The notes under the pieces are model-generated. The model ran no database searches and was not told the origin of the DNA. It saw only the letters and a list, made by a program, of their open reading frames with translations. Both the position numbers and the translations under genes were made by a program. From contig NZ_FTNN01000004.1 in NCBI RefSeq assembly GCF_900156405.1, positions 155,029 to 219,028 of the forward strand: 64,000 nt of DNA. Reading direction: 5' to 3'. Positions 45,747 through 57,152 of the stretch are shown piece after piece (position 1 is the stretch's first letter; every line of letters begins with the position of its first letter). The DNA comes from Shewanella morhuae (lineage in GTDB: Bacteria; Pseudomonadota; Gammaproteobacteria; Enterobacterales; Shewanellaceae).

Positions 45747-46232
45747 TTAGTCTTTAAAATTATCAAACTGAAAAGGCTGACCTAAATCAGACTCACGCGC
45801 CAATGCCATTACCGCTTGTAAATCATCGCGTTTTTTACCTGTTACTCGCACTTTTTCGCCTTGAATAGACGCTTGCACTTTAAGTTTGCTGTCCTTGATG
45901 TGCTTAACCAGTTTTTTAGCGATTAAGGTTTCTATGCCTTCTTTAAATTTCACTTTCAAAGAAAACGTTTTACCACTGTGAATAGCTTTATCATCAACAT
46001 CCATTGAAGATGGATCGACATTACGCTTGCTAAGTTGCATACGTAAAATATCCACTAACTGTTGGCACTGAAAGTCATCCTCAGCAGTTAACGTCACCAC
46101 GTGGTCTTTATATTCAACGTCTGCGGTTTTACCGCGAAAATCAAAACGAGTCGCGAGCTCACGCTTAGTGTTATCGACCGCATTACGTAGCTCAACTTCG
46201 TTGACTTCTGACACAATATCCATTGAAGGCAT
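45747..46232 (-). CDS. yajQ: YajQ family nucleotide-binding protein
   Basis: A 161-residue protein aligned with E. coli YajQ from [10 protein letters not shown] to [10 protein letters not shown]. Two ferredoxin-like lobes bind nucleotide; in Xanthomonas a YajQ protein is a cyclic di-GMP effector. The ATG at 46232 matches the E. coli start, with AGGA upstream; a start at 46253 would add residues not found in relatives. Confidence 0.93.
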   Translation of the reverse strand: MPSMDIVSEVNEVELRNAVDNTKRELATRFDFRGKTADVEYKDHVVTLTAEDDFQCQQLVDILRMQLSKRNVDPSSMDVDDKAIHSGKTFSLKVKFKEGIETLIAKKLVKHIKDSKLKVQASIQGEKVRVTGKKRDDLQAVMALARESDLGQPFQFDNFKD

Positions 46233-46386
46233 AGTTTTTATGTCCTGTTTCAAATTAATATGCCGCTAGTTTACCCATACACTGGCCTAAGTTGAAGATA
46301 AAGCCGTGAATAAAGCCGCAACATGGATGACATTAGTGGCAGATTTTTCTATCATGACGCTATCTTAGTATTATAAAACCTGCGCT

Positions 46387-46749
46387 GTGATAACTAAAAA
46401 TACCCTATTTAAACTGGTGTTAGCCGTAGCCGTTGTCGTGATCAGTTATCTGGTATTTTCCAGACCAACCTATTCGCAAAGTATTCCGAATATTGACAAG
46501 GTAGGCCATCTTGGCAGCTTTTTTTGCCTATCCTATCTCACCTATCTGGCGTTCAAGCCCAAGTGGTATTGGTTATCCCTCACACTTGCCATCTATGCCA
46601 TTTTAATTGAGTTGGTGCAATCTCGCTTGCCCTATCGTAGTGCGTCAGTAGGTGATGTTATTGCTGATTTTGCCGGTATCGCCCTGTTCTACTTTTGTCA
46701 TTGGGGTTATGGTAAATACTTTCGTGCAGCTCAATTACGAAAAGATTAA
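46387..46749 (+). CDS. VanZ-like family membrane protein
   Basis: A 120-residue protein with four TM helices and the VanZ-like pattern IDKVGHLGSFFCLSYL ... IELVQSRLPYRSASVGDVIADFAGIALF. The conserved polar residues lie at the membrane ends. The function of chromosomal members is unknown; this is not a glycopeptide resistance locus. It starts with GTG. The next gene is 38 bp downstream. Confidence 0.82.
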   Translation: MITKNTLFKLVLAVAVVVISYLVFSRPTYSQSIPNIDKVGHLGSFFCLSYLTYLAFKPKWYWLSLTLAIYAILIELVQSRLPYRSASVGDVIADFAGIALFYFCHWGYGKYFRAAQLRKD

Positions 46750-46787
46750 CCTAATCCACTGATATTAAGAATTTAAGGCTGACAGAT

Positions 46788-47759
46788 ATGCGCGCGGTGG
46801 ATATTGCAATTTTAGGTGCTGGCGCCGTTGGGCAACTTATTTGTCGCCAACTGATTGCCGCGGGTGAGCATGTTGGTTTTATCGCCCGTCATCCCCAAAG
46901 CTCGGTATCGCAACAAGATTCTCAGGCGCAGCAATATTCGCAATCACAACCGCTCAGTTTTACACCATTAGTGGTAAGCGAGGCTAACCACTCACTCCAA
47001 CCAATCGACTATTGCGTCCCCATCGTAGCGACCAATGCACTTGATCATCTTCGTCTTGTGGTTGTTTGTGTTAAAGCCTATCAAGTCATCGATGCCCTTT
47101 TGCCGTTACTCAATCAACTCCCGCGTCAATGCCATATTTTACTACTCCACAATGGTATGGGGCCTCACTTAGCCATAGCGCCACTGATTGAAAAAGTAGA
47201 TAACCGAGGACTAAGCCTAGGTACAACATCGCAAGGCGTGTTACGCCAAGCCCGTTGGCAGATTAAACACACGGGTAAGGGACTTACTCAGTTGGGACAT
47301 TTTACTGGCACAGAGCTGGCTGAGCATTATCGCAATGCCATACTTACAGCCATACCCAATAGTGAATGGGTTGATACCATAGTGCCTTGTTTATGGCAAA
47401 AACTAGCCGTCAACGCGGCGATTAACCCTCTCACTGCTTTGCATCAATGCCCAAATGGCGCACTAGCCAAAGCAGATTTTAACGAAATAATTAAGGGTAT
47501 TCTCGATGAGTTAGTGATGGTTGCAGCACAAGATGGCGTGCCGCTCGATAAACCTTTACTGCACGATAGAATTTACCAAGTTATCCAGCTCACCGCCGCA
47601 AACTTCTCGTCAATGCACCAAGATGTCGCGCATCAAAGGCAAACCGAGATAGACCAAATTAATGGTTATATCTGTGAACGCGCACAAGCGCACGGTTTAA
47701 CGGCGCCCATCAATGCTAAGCTCTGTGAACAAATTAAGCTGTTAGCCGTTACGGCTTAA
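46788..47759 (+). CDS. panE: 2-dehydropantoate 2-reductase (ketopantoate reductase)
   Basis: Reduces ketopantoate to pantoate with NADPH in coenzyme A synthesis. The 323-residue protein has the dinucleotide motif ILGAGAVGQLI, KAYQ with the catalytic Lys, HNGMG, and KLAVNAAINPLTALH. An insertion rich in Q and S (about 44-60) follows the first beta-alpha-beta unit. Probably cotranscribed with the VanZ-like gene. Confidence 0.9.
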   Translation: MRAVDIAILGAGAVGQLICRQLIAAGEHVGFIARHPQSSVSQQDSQAQQYSQSQPLSFTPLVVSEANHSLQPIDYCVPIVATNALDHLRLVVVCVKAYQVIDALLPLLNQLPRQCHILLLHNGMGPHLAIAPLIEKVDNRGLSLGTTSQGVLRQARWQIKHTGKGLTQLGHFTGTELAEHYRNAILTAIPNSEWVDTIVPCLWQKLAVNAAINPLTALHQCPNGALAKADFNEIIKGILDELVMVAAQDGVPLDKPLLHDRIYQVIQLTAANFSSMHQDVAHQRQTEIDQINGYICERAQAHGLTAPINAKLCEQIKLLAVTA

Positions 47760-47813
47760 CTCACTAAAAATCACAATAGCGGGCTATGGCAAAGTCATTA
47801 AATAGCACCAAGA

Positions 47814-47860
47814 TGCACCAAAAATGTGCGATATGATTTTAGCTTGCACCGTTTTGAGTC
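47814..47860 (+). promoter_or_regulatory. NtrC-type enhancer sites upstream of the PII gene
   Basis: GCACC-AAAAA-TGTGC at 47815-47829 matches the NtrC consensus GCACY-N5-RGTGC at all but one position. A weaker second candidate starts with GCACC at 47846-47850. They lie about 100-135 bp before the predicted start site, a normal enhancer distance. Confidence 0.55.
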
Positions 47861-47923
47861 AAATTTGATGTTGTTTCAGTGCGCGATAACAGCAACATAA
47901 TGATAATAAATGCCTTGTTCATC

Positions 47924-47939
47924 TGGCCTGATTCCTGCT
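47924..47939 (+). promoter_or_regulatory. Sigma-54 promoter of the PII gene
   Basis: TGGCCTGATTCCTGCT keeps the -24 GG and -12 GC at the correct spacing and matches the sigma-54 consensus at nine of twelve defined bases. Transcription would start near 47950, about 30 bases before the start codon. Confidence 0.6.
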
Positions 47940-47961
47940 TTATTCCATACATTGAGCCTGA

Positions 47962-48318
<357 letters not shown>

Positions 48319-48478
48319 TCTCAGCCTATTGATAGACGCGATATAATTCAACCAGTTGAAAATAGTCTTATCATTTTGCTTATTGGTAATGGTTTACGTT
48401 GCTCGCTGCGCTATCTAAAGCATATTTTGCTCGCTCAATAGCGATATTAAGTTCATAGGATATATTAAGAATATTTGG

Positions 48479-49354
48479 CTACTGCCACATGACTAAAATC
48501 GCGGCAATAGCGATTAATGCTAACCCGAACATGTCTTTGATCTTCACGTTATCCTTTAACCAAAAGGTCGCAATCAACAGCATAAAGAAAATTTCAACTT
48601 GGCCTAAAGTTTTAACGTAGGGCACCGCCTGCAGCGACATTGCACTAAACCATCCGATAGACCCAAAGCAACTGGCAATACTCGTGAGCAAGGTCAGCTT
48701 AGGCCGCTGCCATAAAGCCGTCAGCGTAGACTGATCTCGCATTAATAAATAAATCACTAAAACCAGCGTCTGTAGGCTTATCACAAACAGCAATACCCAA
48801 GCTGCACTATAGGGAAACCCCACATTCAAACACAGGCTCGCTTCTCGCACCCAAAGTGATGTCAACGCAAATGAGGTGCCACATGCTAAACCAATCAGCA
48901 CTGTATTAAGCGATAAGCTACGTAAGCCTTGTTTGGCGCTCATCAGAAAAATAGCCATTCCGCCAAGTAATACACCTAACCAGCCTAATAGCGATAAATG
49001 GGTACCAAAGAATAAAGTACCTAAAATCGCCGCAACCACCGCCTCACTCTTGGCCAGCCCAGCGCCAACGGCAAAGTTCTGTAGCTTAAATAGCTTTACC
49101 ATTAAGCCCGTCGCAATGATTTGCATTGCCGATGCACCAAGGATAAAACCGATAAAACGATCGCTAAAATCGGGGATACCCATATCCTGCCACAGGTATA
49201 AACCCGCCAGATAAGTTGCGGCAATCGGCCCAGCCCAAATAAAACGCGCTAAGGTCACGCCAGCAACGCTCACCTCTTTACTCAACTGGCTTTGAAACGC
49301 ATTGCGCCAAGCTTGCATAAACGCCGCCAGCAGCGTTAATAAAATCCACATCAA
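48479..49354 (-). CDS. EamA/DMT superfamily transporter
   Basis: A 291-residue membrane protein with about ten TM helices in two EamA halves (AWRNAFQSQLSKEVSVAGVTLARFIWAGP in the first; VPYVKTLGQVEIFFMLLIATFWLKD in the second). The substrate is not predictable. It appears to be a single gene. Confidence 0.82.
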   Translation of the reverse strand: MMWILLTLLAAFMQAWRNAFQSQLSKEVSVAGVTLARFIWAGPIAATYLAGLYLWQDMGIPDFSDRFIGFILGASAMQIIATGLMVKLFKLQNFAVGAGLAKSEAVVAAILGTLFFGTHLSLLGWLGVLLGGMAIFLMSAKQGLRSLSLNTVLIGLACGTSFALTSLWVREASLCLNVGFPYSAAWVLLFVISLQTLVLVIYLLMRDQSTLTALWQRPKLTLLTSIASCFGSIGWFSAMSLQAVPYVKTLGQVEIFFMLLIATFWLKDNVKIKDMFGLALIAIAAILVMWQ

Positions 49355-49467
49355 GGTAATCCGTAAGAGGTCGTCGACTGTAAAAGCGTGGGAATGTTAA
49401 AGCCCATCATAAAACATTCATGTTTATGATAGCTACGCAGCAATAACAAATGCACTATGTCACTGTA

Positions 49468-49499
49468 AAAACAAAAGCCCCGACAAATCGAGGCTTTGA
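49468..49499 (-). terminator. Terminator after kdsA
   Basis: Read leftward, AAAGCCTCGA and TCGGGGCTTT form a stem with one mismatch around TTTG, followed by TGTTTTT. Confidence 0.7.
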
Positions 49500-49521
49500 T
49501 ATTAAACAATAGCGTTAAAAA

Positions 49522-50382
<861 letters not shown>

Positions 50383-50434
50383 CTAAAATGCTGGAATCGT
50401 TCCCAGCGGTGAACTGAATATAAGGCTAAGATGG

Positions 50435-51682
50435 CTATGCCGCAACTACCTGTAACAGCTGGCCACAGAGCCATGCCATGTAAGTTCCTAATGCATAACC
50501 CAATACGGCTAATAACACGCCCACAGGCGCTAGAGCTGGGTGGAATGCTGCAGCTACTACAGGCGCCGAAGCAGCGCCGCCTACGTTAGCTTGACTGCCA
50601 ACGGCCATATAAAATAGCGGCGCTTTAATTAACTTAGCCACCAATAACATAAAGCCTGCGTGCACAAGCATCCACACAATACCAATTAAAAAGTACAAGG
50701 GCGTGTCGAGCACTTTACTCACATCCATATGCAGACCAATGGTCGCCACTAAAATATACAAAAATGCTGAGGCGACTTTCGATGCCCCTGCAGCCTCTAA
50801 ATGGCGCACTGGACTGAATGACATTGCTAAACCAATGGTAGTAACAATCACCACTAACCAGAAAAACTTAGAGGTTAAACTGTAATCTTCGGTCCAGGGG
50901 TAATTAACTTCAAAAAATGGCCCGAGAAAGTCTGCCGCCATATGGGCAATACCAGTAATACCAAAACCCACGGCCACAATTAGCATCAAATCACCTAGAG
51001 TAGGAATACGCGCGTTTTCAGCGTGATACTTTTCAACTTTATCTTTTAACGCTTCAATCGCTGTGGTATCCGCGCCTGTTTTAGCATCAATTTCTTTCGC
51101 TTTTGAAGCCATAAATAGCAACACGGCCATCCAAATGTTGGCAACAATTACATCGACAGTCACCATCACAGAGAAAATATTGCCACCGACTTCATAAATT
51201 TCTTTCATTGCTGCTTGGTTAGCGCCGCCGCCGATCCAGCTACCCGCTAGAGTTGTCATACCGCGCCATACTGCATCGGGGCCATCAACACCAATCAAAG
51301 AGGGTTCAATAATTGATACCAATAACAAGGCAATTGGGCCACCAATAACGATACCGACAGTGCCGGTTAAAAACATAATCAAGGCTTTAGGACCGAGGCT
51401 TAAAATAGCTTTAAAATCAACACTGAGTATCAATAAGACTAAACAAGCAGGCAGTAAATAACGCGATGCTACAAAATACAACTGCGAGGTATTACCGTCA
51501 ATGATGCCAAAAGTATTCAATAACGAAGGTAAGAAATAACATAATAAAAGGGCAGGAATAAAACGATAGAACTTTTTCCAAAATGGATGACTGCTACTAC
51601 TGGTATAAAATACAAAACCTAAAATAGCCGCGAGTATCCCTAACGCCGTGGCATCATTCGTCACTAAAGCCGTACTTGTCAT
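50435..51682 (-). CDS. DUF819 family membrane protein
   Basis: A 415-residue protein with ten or more TM helices of the DUF819 family (GSWIGGGANQAAMKEIYEVGG, LHMDVSKVLDTPLYFLIGIVWMLVHA, SQANVGGAASAPVVAAAFHPALAPVGVLLAVLGYALGTY). It is a likely small-molecule or ion transporter; the substrate is unknown. It lies 64 bp upstream of kdsA on the same strand. Confidence 0.82.
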   Translation of the reverse strand: MTSTALVTNDATALGILAAILGFVFYTSSSSHPFWKKFYRFIPALLLCYFLPSLLNTFGIIDGNTSQLYFVASRYLLPACLVLLILSVDFKAILSLGPKALIMFLTGTVGIVIGGPIALLLVSIIEPSLIGVDGPDAVWRGMTTLAGSWIGGGANQAAMKEIYEVGGNIFSVMVTVDVIVANIWMAVLLFMASKAKEIDAKTGADTTAIEALKDKVEKYHAENARIPTLGDLMLIVAVGFGITGIAHMAADFLGPFFEVNYPWTEDYSLTSKFFWLVVIVTTIGLAMSFSPVRHLEAAGASKVASAFLYILVATIGLHMDVSKVLDTPLYFLIGIVWMLVHAGFMLLVAKLIKAPLFYMAVGSQANVGGAASAPVVAAAFHPALAPVGVLLAVLGYALGTYMAWLCGQLLQVVAA

Positions 51683-51816
51683 GCTAATTTCTCCCTGTTG
51701 ATACAGTTATTATTTTATTTATATTAGAGACTTAACCTTAAGTCTTTGAGCCAAATTTTTTGTTGGCTCAGTGTTATTTGTTTTTTGTTGATTGAGTATT
51801 GCGGTGTGTAGATAAA

Positions 51817-51837
51817 AGAGCCCCGAAAGGCTCTGCT
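51817..51837 (-). terminator. Terminator after sirB1
   Basis: AGAGCC and GGCTCT form a 6-bp stem around CCGAAA directly at the sirB1 stop. Read leftward it is followed by TTTTATC. Confidence 0.6.
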
Positions 51838-52626
51838 TTAATGATAAATTTCGGCGTGCTCGTTAAGTTCTTTAAGCTGCATTTTAACGATTTCAATCAC
51901 TGGGTCATGCGGGCTATTATCGACAAAATGTTGTAAATCGGCCGCCGCCACACTAATACAGCCCAACTGCTGGGCGATAAATGCGCGTTCGCGATTTAAA
52001 TGCACATCGTCGCTATGCCATTGCAGTAGTAGACTACAACATTCCATCGCCGCCTCAAATTGGTGCGATACAATGCAACCGGCTTTAAGTTCATGCAGCA
52101 TACGCGTCAGTAACTTTTTCACCGTAGCGGGCTTTAAATAGCTTTGCTTAAGCAAAGCGGCATTACCCAACTCGCCGCGTACTAACACATGTAACTGGTG
52201 ACGAGTCAGCTCTTTACCCGTTAAAGGGTCAAGATAACTCACTTCTCCGGCAACCTTGCAACGTAGCACCGTATTACCAGGTAGCAATATGGGTTCAAAC
52301 TCAAGGTCTAGCTGTTTAGCCAATAACATCAACACGGTTGCCAACGTGGTGCTATTACCTTGGCGGCTAATCAAACAAGTGCCTAAATCTGCTGCCTCAG
52401 TGCTAAAGTAGTTATCACGAACGCAAAAGCCTAAGTCGTTATAAAACCAATGCAACAGCGCATTAAAGCGCTGTTGTTGATCAACTAAATAATGACTTAA
52501 TACCGCTCCCGCCATTTCAAACCAAGCAAATCTAGCCGCTTCAAGTTTAGAAAATCCAAGGTGCGCACCTATATCCAATGCCGACTCGGGCAATGAAATG
52601 CCATCTTGCAGAGTGTAGTTACTCAT
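51838..52626 (-). CDS. sirB1: SirB1 family protein (transglutaminase-like/TPR)
   Basis: A 262-residue soluble protein of the SirB1 family: an N-terminal transglutaminase-like part (GLGFCVRDNYFSTEAADLGTCLISRQGNSTTLATVLMLLA, about 65-105) and a C-terminal helical TPR-like part. The family is named from Salmonella but has no firmly established biochemical role. Its start overlaps the sirB2 stop by one base. Confidence 0.82.
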   Translation of the reverse strand: MSNYTLQDGISLPESALDIGAHLGFSKLEAARFAWFEMAGAVLSHYLVDQQQRFNALLHWFYNDLGFCVRDNYFSTEAADLGTCLISRQGNSTTLATVLMLLAKQLDLEFEPILLPGNTVLRCKVAGEVSYLDPLTGKELTRHQLHVLVRGELGNAALLKQSYLKPATVKKLLTRMLHELKAGCIVSHQFEAAMECCSLLLQWHSDDVHLNRERAFIAQQLGCISVAAADLQHFVDNSPHDPVIEIVKMQLKELNEHAEIYH

Positions 52627-53045
52627 TAACCCAATAATACCGCTTGTTTAAAATGAGCCAATTTAGCCGCATAAACCAACCAACCAATAGCACCCAAAAA
52701 GGCGAAGACTTTGAACAGTTTGTTTCTATTTGATTTTATTGCGATCACACCTAAGGCAATATAGGCGACAACGGCACCGATTTTTTCGGTTAACCAAGGA
52801 TCAACAAAAGGAAATTGTTGGATCATAAAACACAAGGTTAAGCCCGACAGCAGTAGAAAAGTGTCAATCACATGAGGGGCGATTTTAATCACTTTTTTAT
52901 TCATTACCTCAGACTGACGTAAATGCAGCACAAAACGGACAGTAAAAAAGAGGACGCTTACGGCAATCAAGGTTAAATGCAGATGCTTAATAGCAGGATA
53001 TAGACTGTAAAAAGTTTCCATTGCGATACTTATGGCCAGTGACAA
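52626..53045 (-). CDS. sirB2: SirB2 family membrane protein
   Basis: A 139-residue membrane protein with four TM helices of the SirB2 family (YPAIKHLHLTLIAVSVLFFTVRF, HVIDTFLLLSGL). The function is unclear. It is translationally coupled to sirB1. The usual upstream neighbour prmC is separated by the opposing GNAT gene. Confidence 0.85.
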   Translation of the reverse strand: MSLAISIAMETFYSLYPAIKHLHLTLIAVSVLFFTVRFVLHLRQSEVMNKKVIKIAPHVIDTFLLLSGLTLCFMIQQFPFVDPWLTEKIGAVVAYIALGVIAIKSNRNKLFKVFAFLGAIGWLVYAAKLAHFKQAVLLG

Positions 53046-53140
53046 AGGCGCTAGTTTACCCTAATCCGTTACGGCATACCAATGCCTATCAACCCAGAAT
53101 AACAGCGTAAACAGCATAAAAAACCAAATGGGAAATAACG

Positions 53141-53554
53141 ATGAATGTAACCTTAATTAATGATGAATCAACCGAGTTCGCCGATGCAGTAAAACAAAAA
53201 ATCGTTGAATTCAACCAAGCTCAATGGCAAGGACTTTGCCGTAAAAACCTCGGGCTAAAATTACAAAATGTAGAGGGCGAACTACTAGCCGGTATTAGCG
53301 GCAAAACTTTCGGCAACTGGTTTTTAATTGACTATCTGTGGGTAGATGACAACCTAAGGCAGCAAAAAATCGGCACTCGTTTATTGTTAGCGGCAGAAAG
53401 CCAAGCAAAGGAACGTGGCTGCCAATTTGTATTACTCGATACTCTAGATTTTCAAGCCAAGCCCTTTTACGAGCGTCACGGCTATAAAGTGCAATGGATA
53501 CAACAAGCCTACCCAGAAACCGGCAGGAAATTCTTTATGGTGAAAGCGTTGTGA
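53141..53554 (+). CDS. GNAT family N-acetyltransferase
   Basis: A 137-residue acetyltransferase with the acetyl-CoA motif DDNLRQQKIGTRLLLAAESQAKERG near 75-100 and the C-terminal LDTLDFQAKPFYERHGYK. The substrate is unknown. It is transcribed against its neighbours and flanked by its own terminator, as expected for an inserted single gene. Confidence 0.85.
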   Translation: MNVTLINDESTEFADAVKQKIVEFNQAQWQGLCRKNLGLKLQNVEGELLAGISGKTFGNWFLIDYLWVDDNLRQQKIGTRLLLAAESQAKERGCQFVLLDTLDFQAKPFYERHGYKVQWIQQAYPETGRKFFMVKAL

Positions 53555-53572
53555 TGTTTAAGGCTTGCGATC

Positions 53573-53606
53573 GTCACCTTAACATCAGCTTAAGGTGACT
53601 CTTTAG
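53573..53606 (+). terminator. Terminator after the GNAT gene
   Basis: GTCACCTTAA (53573-53582) pairs with TTAAGGTGAC (53590-53599), followed by TCTTT. It starts 19 bp after the stop codon. Confidence 0.65.
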
Positions 53607-53611
53607 AAAAC

Positions 53612-53642
53612 AAAAACGCCATTGGTGATAACCAATGGCGTT
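53612..53642 (-). terminator. Terminator of the hemA-prfA-prmC operon
   Basis: AACGCCATTGGT (53615-53626) pairs perfectly with ACCAATGGCGTT (53631-53642) around GATA. Read leftward, a TTTTTGTTTT tract follows. Confidence 0.88.
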
Positions 53643-53691
53643 CATTAAATCGATATAACTTGGCAAACAATTCAACGTAAGCAATAGTGGC

Positions 53692-54540
53692 TTATTCAGC
53701 CCATTTACCCATAGTGCATCTGTCGTTACTGCCAAAGTCTCGCACTGTGGCAACATTCTCGTAGCCCAGTTCGATAAGTTTTGCTCTGAGACGTACCGCC
53801 TGCTCAAAACCATGTTCGAGTAAGATATAACCGTTAGGTTTTAAGTAATCTCGGGCGGTGTTGGCAATGTAGTAAAGATCGGCAAAGCCTTCCTCGGCGG
53901 CGGTTAACGCGCTTTGGGGTTCAAAGCGCACGTCACCTTGGTGTAAGTGTTCATCGGCTTCGTCAATATAGGGCGGGTTTGAAACAATTAAATCAAAATC
54001 CCGCGATTTCACTGCGCTAAACCAATCACTTTGAAGAATTTCAACCTGCGGTAACTTTAAGTTTTCGCGGTTTGCGATAGCCAAAGCGACGGCATCGTCA
54101 ACTTTATCAACGGCGGTGATTTCCCATGATTCACGCTCAGATGCCAGCGCCAGTGCAATGGCTCCGGTGCCTGTACCTAAGTCGAGCACTTTAGCATAGG
54201 TAGAAAGCGGCATATTCAATGCGGTTTCTACTAAAATTTCGGTGTCAGGCCGCGGGATCAACGTAGTGTCATTAACGATAAATGGCAAAGACCAAAATTC
54301 ACGCTCGCCAACAATATGCGCCACAGGTACACCTTTCTGGCGTTTTAGCACCATCTGTTGAAAGCGTTTCCACTGCTCAACGGTTAGGGACTTTTCAGGC
54401 CAAGTGTATAAATAACTGCGGCTTTTATTGAGGCAATACAGCAACAAAACCTCTGCATCCAGATGAGCGGATTCAGAGGTTGCGACTAACTGTACATAAG
54501 CCCATTGCAGGGCTTCGGCAATACTAGATTGATCTGACAA
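53692..54540 (-). CDS. prmC: Peptide chain release factor N5-glutamine methyltransferase
   Basis: PrmC (HemK) methylates the Gln of the GGQ motif of release factors, including PrfA encoded just upstream. The 282-residue protein has the substrate-binding N-terminal helices, the AdoMet loop VLDLGTGTGAIALALA near 115 and the catalytic NPPY in LIVSNPPYIDEAD near 185. It lies 2 bp after the prfA stop. Confidence 0.95.
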   Translation of the reverse strand: MSDQSSIAEALQWAYVQLVATSESAHLDAEVLLLYCLNKSRSYLYTWPEKSLTVEQWKRFQQMVLKRQKGVPVAHIVGEREFWSLPFIVNDTTLIPRPDTEILVETALNMPLSTYAKVLDLGTGTGAIALALASERESWEITAVDKVDDAVALAIANRENLKLPQVEILQSDWFSAVKSRDFDLIVSNPPYIDEADEHLHQGDVRFEPQSALTAAEEGFADLYYIANTARDYLKPNGYILLEHGFEQAVRLRAKLIELGYENVATVRDFGSNDRCTMGKWAE

Positions 54541-54542
54541 AG

Positions 54543-55634
54543 TTACCTCTGTTCGCCAGCCAGAGCGGCTAGCTGGTCGGCTTGATGTTCTTGCATCAGC
54601 GGCAATATGATAGCATCGAGGTCGCCTTCCATCACTTCGTTTAAGCGATATAGGGTTAAGTTGATGCGATGTTCACTCACGCGACCTTGCGGAAAGTTGT
54701 AAGTACGCACACGTTCGGAGCGATCGCCACTGGCAACCAGACTACGACGGGTCGATTCTTCGGCGCTACGACGCTTTTCGTCTTCAATTGCTTGAATACG
54801 AGCGGCCAATACACTCATGGCTTGAGCGCGGTTTTTGTGTTGCGAACGTTGATCTTGGCATTCCACCACAAGCCCTGTCGGAATATGGGTAATACGAATG
54901 GCTGAATCCGTTTTGTTAACGTGCTGACCACCCGCGCCCGATGAGCGGAACGTATCCACTTTTAGATCGGCAGGGTTGATTGAAATCGCTTCAGCTTCAG
55001 GCACTTCATGTAATACTACAACGGTTACCGCTGAGGTATGTACACGGCCTTGGGATTCGGTTTCAGGTACTCGTTGTACGCGGTGGCCGCCTGACTCGAA
55101 TTTGAGTTTACCGTAAACGCCATCACCACTGACTTTCATAATGACTTCTTTAAAGCCACCATGTTCGCCTTCGTTGCTGCTCATTATCTCAACTTGCCAG
55201 CGATTGGCTTCGGCATAACGGCTATACATGCGGAATAAGTCACCGGCGAAAATTGCCGCTTCGTCGCCACCAGCGCCAGCACGAATTTCAACGAACGCAT
55301 TTTTATCGTCGTCGGGGTCTTTTGGCAGTAATAGAATTTGCAGCTCACCTTCTAGATGCTCGAGTTTAGCCTTGGCGGCTTTCATCTCTTCCTGCGCCAT
55401 TTCGCGCATTTCAGCATCGTCTTCTTCCAGCATTTCTTTCGCTGAATCAAGGTCGGCTTGTGCTTGCTGATAGGCTTTAAAGCCTGCAACCACATCTTCT
55501 AATTGAGCATATTCTTTTGATAATGCACGAAACCTGTCTTGATCAACAATGACGCTAGCGTCACCCAGCAAAGCCATGACTTCTTCATTACGCTCGAGCA
55601 AGCCTTCCAGCTTGCGGATAACGGATTCATTCAT
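54543..55634 (-). CDS. prfA: Peptide chain release factor 1
   Basis: Reads UAA and UAG stop codons and triggers peptide release. The 363-residue protein has the GGQ motif in [18 protein letters not shown] near 235 and a PxT-type codon-recognition region ([16 protein letters not shown]). An acidic helical N-terminal domain lies at about 1-110. It is the middle gene of hemA-prfA-prmC, 14 bp after hemA. Confidence 0.96.
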   Translation of the reverse strand: MNESVIRKLEGLLERNEEVMALLGDASVIVDQDRFRALSKEYAQLEDVVAGFKAYQQAQADLDSAKEMLEEDDAEMREMAQEEMKAAKAKLEHLEGELQILLLPKDPDDDKNAFVEIRAGAGGDEAAIFAGDLFRMYSRYAEANRWQVEIMSSNEGEHGGFKEVIMKVSGDGVYGKLKFESGGHRVQRVPETESQGRVHTSAVTVVVLHEVPEAEAISINPADLKVDTFRSSGAGGQHVNKTDSAIRITHIPTGLVVECQDQRSQHKNRAQAMSVLAARIQAIEDEKRRSAEESTRRSLVASGDRSERVRTYNFPQGRVSEHRINLTLYRLNEVMEGDLDAIILPLMQEHQADQLAALAGEQR

Positions 55635-55648
55635 TTAACTCGCGAACC

Positions 55649-56899
55649 TTAGTGTTTATCTATTCCAAGCGCTGATCTTAACTGACCGAGAGTATTCAAA
55701 TCGCCCTGACGACTGGCAGCCGTAAGGGCCTGTGTCGGTGCGTGGATAAGTTTATTAGTCAGGCGATTGGCTAGTTCAATCAATACCTGTTCAGCATCAG
55801 AACCCTGGGCTAGTTTATTCAGGGCCCGCTCCACTAACTCATCTTTTACCGCCATGCTGTGGCTGCGATACTCGCGAATACTATCGACCGACTCTAAAGA
55901 ACGGATCCAATCCATAAACAAAAAAGATTGTTCTTCAGTAATTACTTCAGCTTGCTCGGCGGCTTCTTTTCGAGAAGCCATATTCTGTTCAATAATGCTA
56001 TGCAGGTCGTCCACTGTATACAGATATGCATCGTCCAAATCAGCAACTTCCGCCTCAATATCACGGGGAACTGCTATATCAACCAATAACATAGGTTGAT
56101 GACGACGCTGCTTTAGCGCTTTTTCGACCATGCCCTTACCTAAGATAGGCAGTGGGCTGGCGGTAGAGGATATCACGATATCGGCTTTGGGGAGATAATC
56201 TGGTATCTGCGCCAGTGTAATTGCTGTGGCGCCAAACTCCTCACACATGGCTTGGGCACGTTCAAGTGTACGGTTTGCCACCACCATGGAGGCTACGCCG
56301 TTGTCTTTAAGATGCTTAGCAACCAGTTCGATGGTCTCACCGGCACCAATTAATAACACTTTGGTGGTCGATATCGACGAGAAAATATGTTTCGCCATAC
56401 TCACGGCGGCAAAGGCGACAGAAACAGCAGCTGCGCCAATTTCAGTATCAGTGCGGACTTTTTTGGCAACCGAAAAAGTATTTTGGAAAAGTCTATCTAT
56501 GGTTAAAGCAACCGTACCGGCTTCTTTCGCCTTAACGAACGCTTGCTTTACTTGGCCAAGAATTTGCGGCTCACCTAAAATTAGCGAATCGAGCCCCGAT
56601 GCCACGCGCATCAAATGCCTTACCGCATCTTGACCATGGTAATTATACAGGCAAGGCGCCACATCCTCATGGTCTAAGCCGTGATATTCTTCAAGCCAAG
56701 CAATGATGTCAGCCTCATCGCCGTTGTTGCAATACAACTCAGTGCGATTACAGGTAGAGACAATAACGGCTTCACCCGAGCGCGTACGACTCGCCAGACT
56801 CTTCATGGCATCATGAATTTTGTCCGGAGAGAAGGCAACTTTCTCACGCAGGTCTACCGTGGCTGTTTTGTGGTTTATACCAATTGCTACAAGGCTCAT
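55649..56899 (-). CDS. hemA: Glutamyl-tRNA reductase
   Basis: Reduces glutamyl-tRNA to glutamate-1-semialdehyde, the first step of C5 tetrapyrrole synthesis. The 416-residue protein has the substrate pocket [11 protein letters not shown] with the catalytic Cys near residue 50, the [13 protein letters not shown] segment and the NADPH loop [18 protein letters not shown]-terminal dimerisation helix closes the protein. First gene of the operon, with the promoter in the divergent region 56900-57152 opposite lolB. That region also holds a CTTACCTA/TAGGTAAG inverted repeat at 57006-57037. Confidence 0.95.
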   Translation of the reverse strand: MSLVAIGINHKTATVDLREKVAFSPDKIHDAMKSLASRTRSGEAVIVSTCNRTELYCNNGDEADIIAWLEEYHGLDHEDVAPCLYNYHGQDAVRHLMRVASGLDSLILGEPQILGQVKQAFVKAKEAGTVALTIDRLFQNTFSVAKKVRTDTEIGAAAVSVAFAAVSMAKHIFSSISTTKVLLIGAGETIELVAKHLKDNGVASMVVANRTLERAQAMCEEFGATAITLAQIPDYLPKADIVISSTASPLPILGKGMVEKALKQRRHQPMLLVDIAVPRDIEAEVADLDDAYLYTVDDLHSIIEQNMASRKEAAEQAEVITEEQSFLFMDWIRSLESVDSIREYRSHSMAVKDELVERALNKLAQGSDAEQVLIELANRLTNKLIHAPTQALTAASRQGDLNTLGQLRSALGIDKH

Positions 56900-57152
56900 C
56901 TGACTCTTTCTAGATTCTTGGCGACGCTCTTAATAAGGCTATTCTACTTAATTGGCCCAACTAAAAACAGAATACGCTTAACAAAACCGAATAAAGGTCT
57001 AACTTCTTACCTAAATTTCCTATTAATGATAGGTAAGACAGGATTTGTCCCGAAGGAGTAAATCGAAGTGACCGCCGATGGAAATTTTACGTTTGGCATT
57101 GGTATTATTGCCAAGCACTCGTATCATAAGGACTTTGGTATATCAGTCATAG

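Noticed and set aside
46387-46749. Vancomycin/teicoplanin resistance gene vanZ
   Set aside because: Only the VanZ-like fold is shared. The gene is a chromosomal four-TM protein next to panE, with no van cluster.
51817-53045. Virulence (invasion) function for the sirB genes
   Set aside because: The name comes from a Salmonella screen; these are widely conserved housekeeping-type genes.
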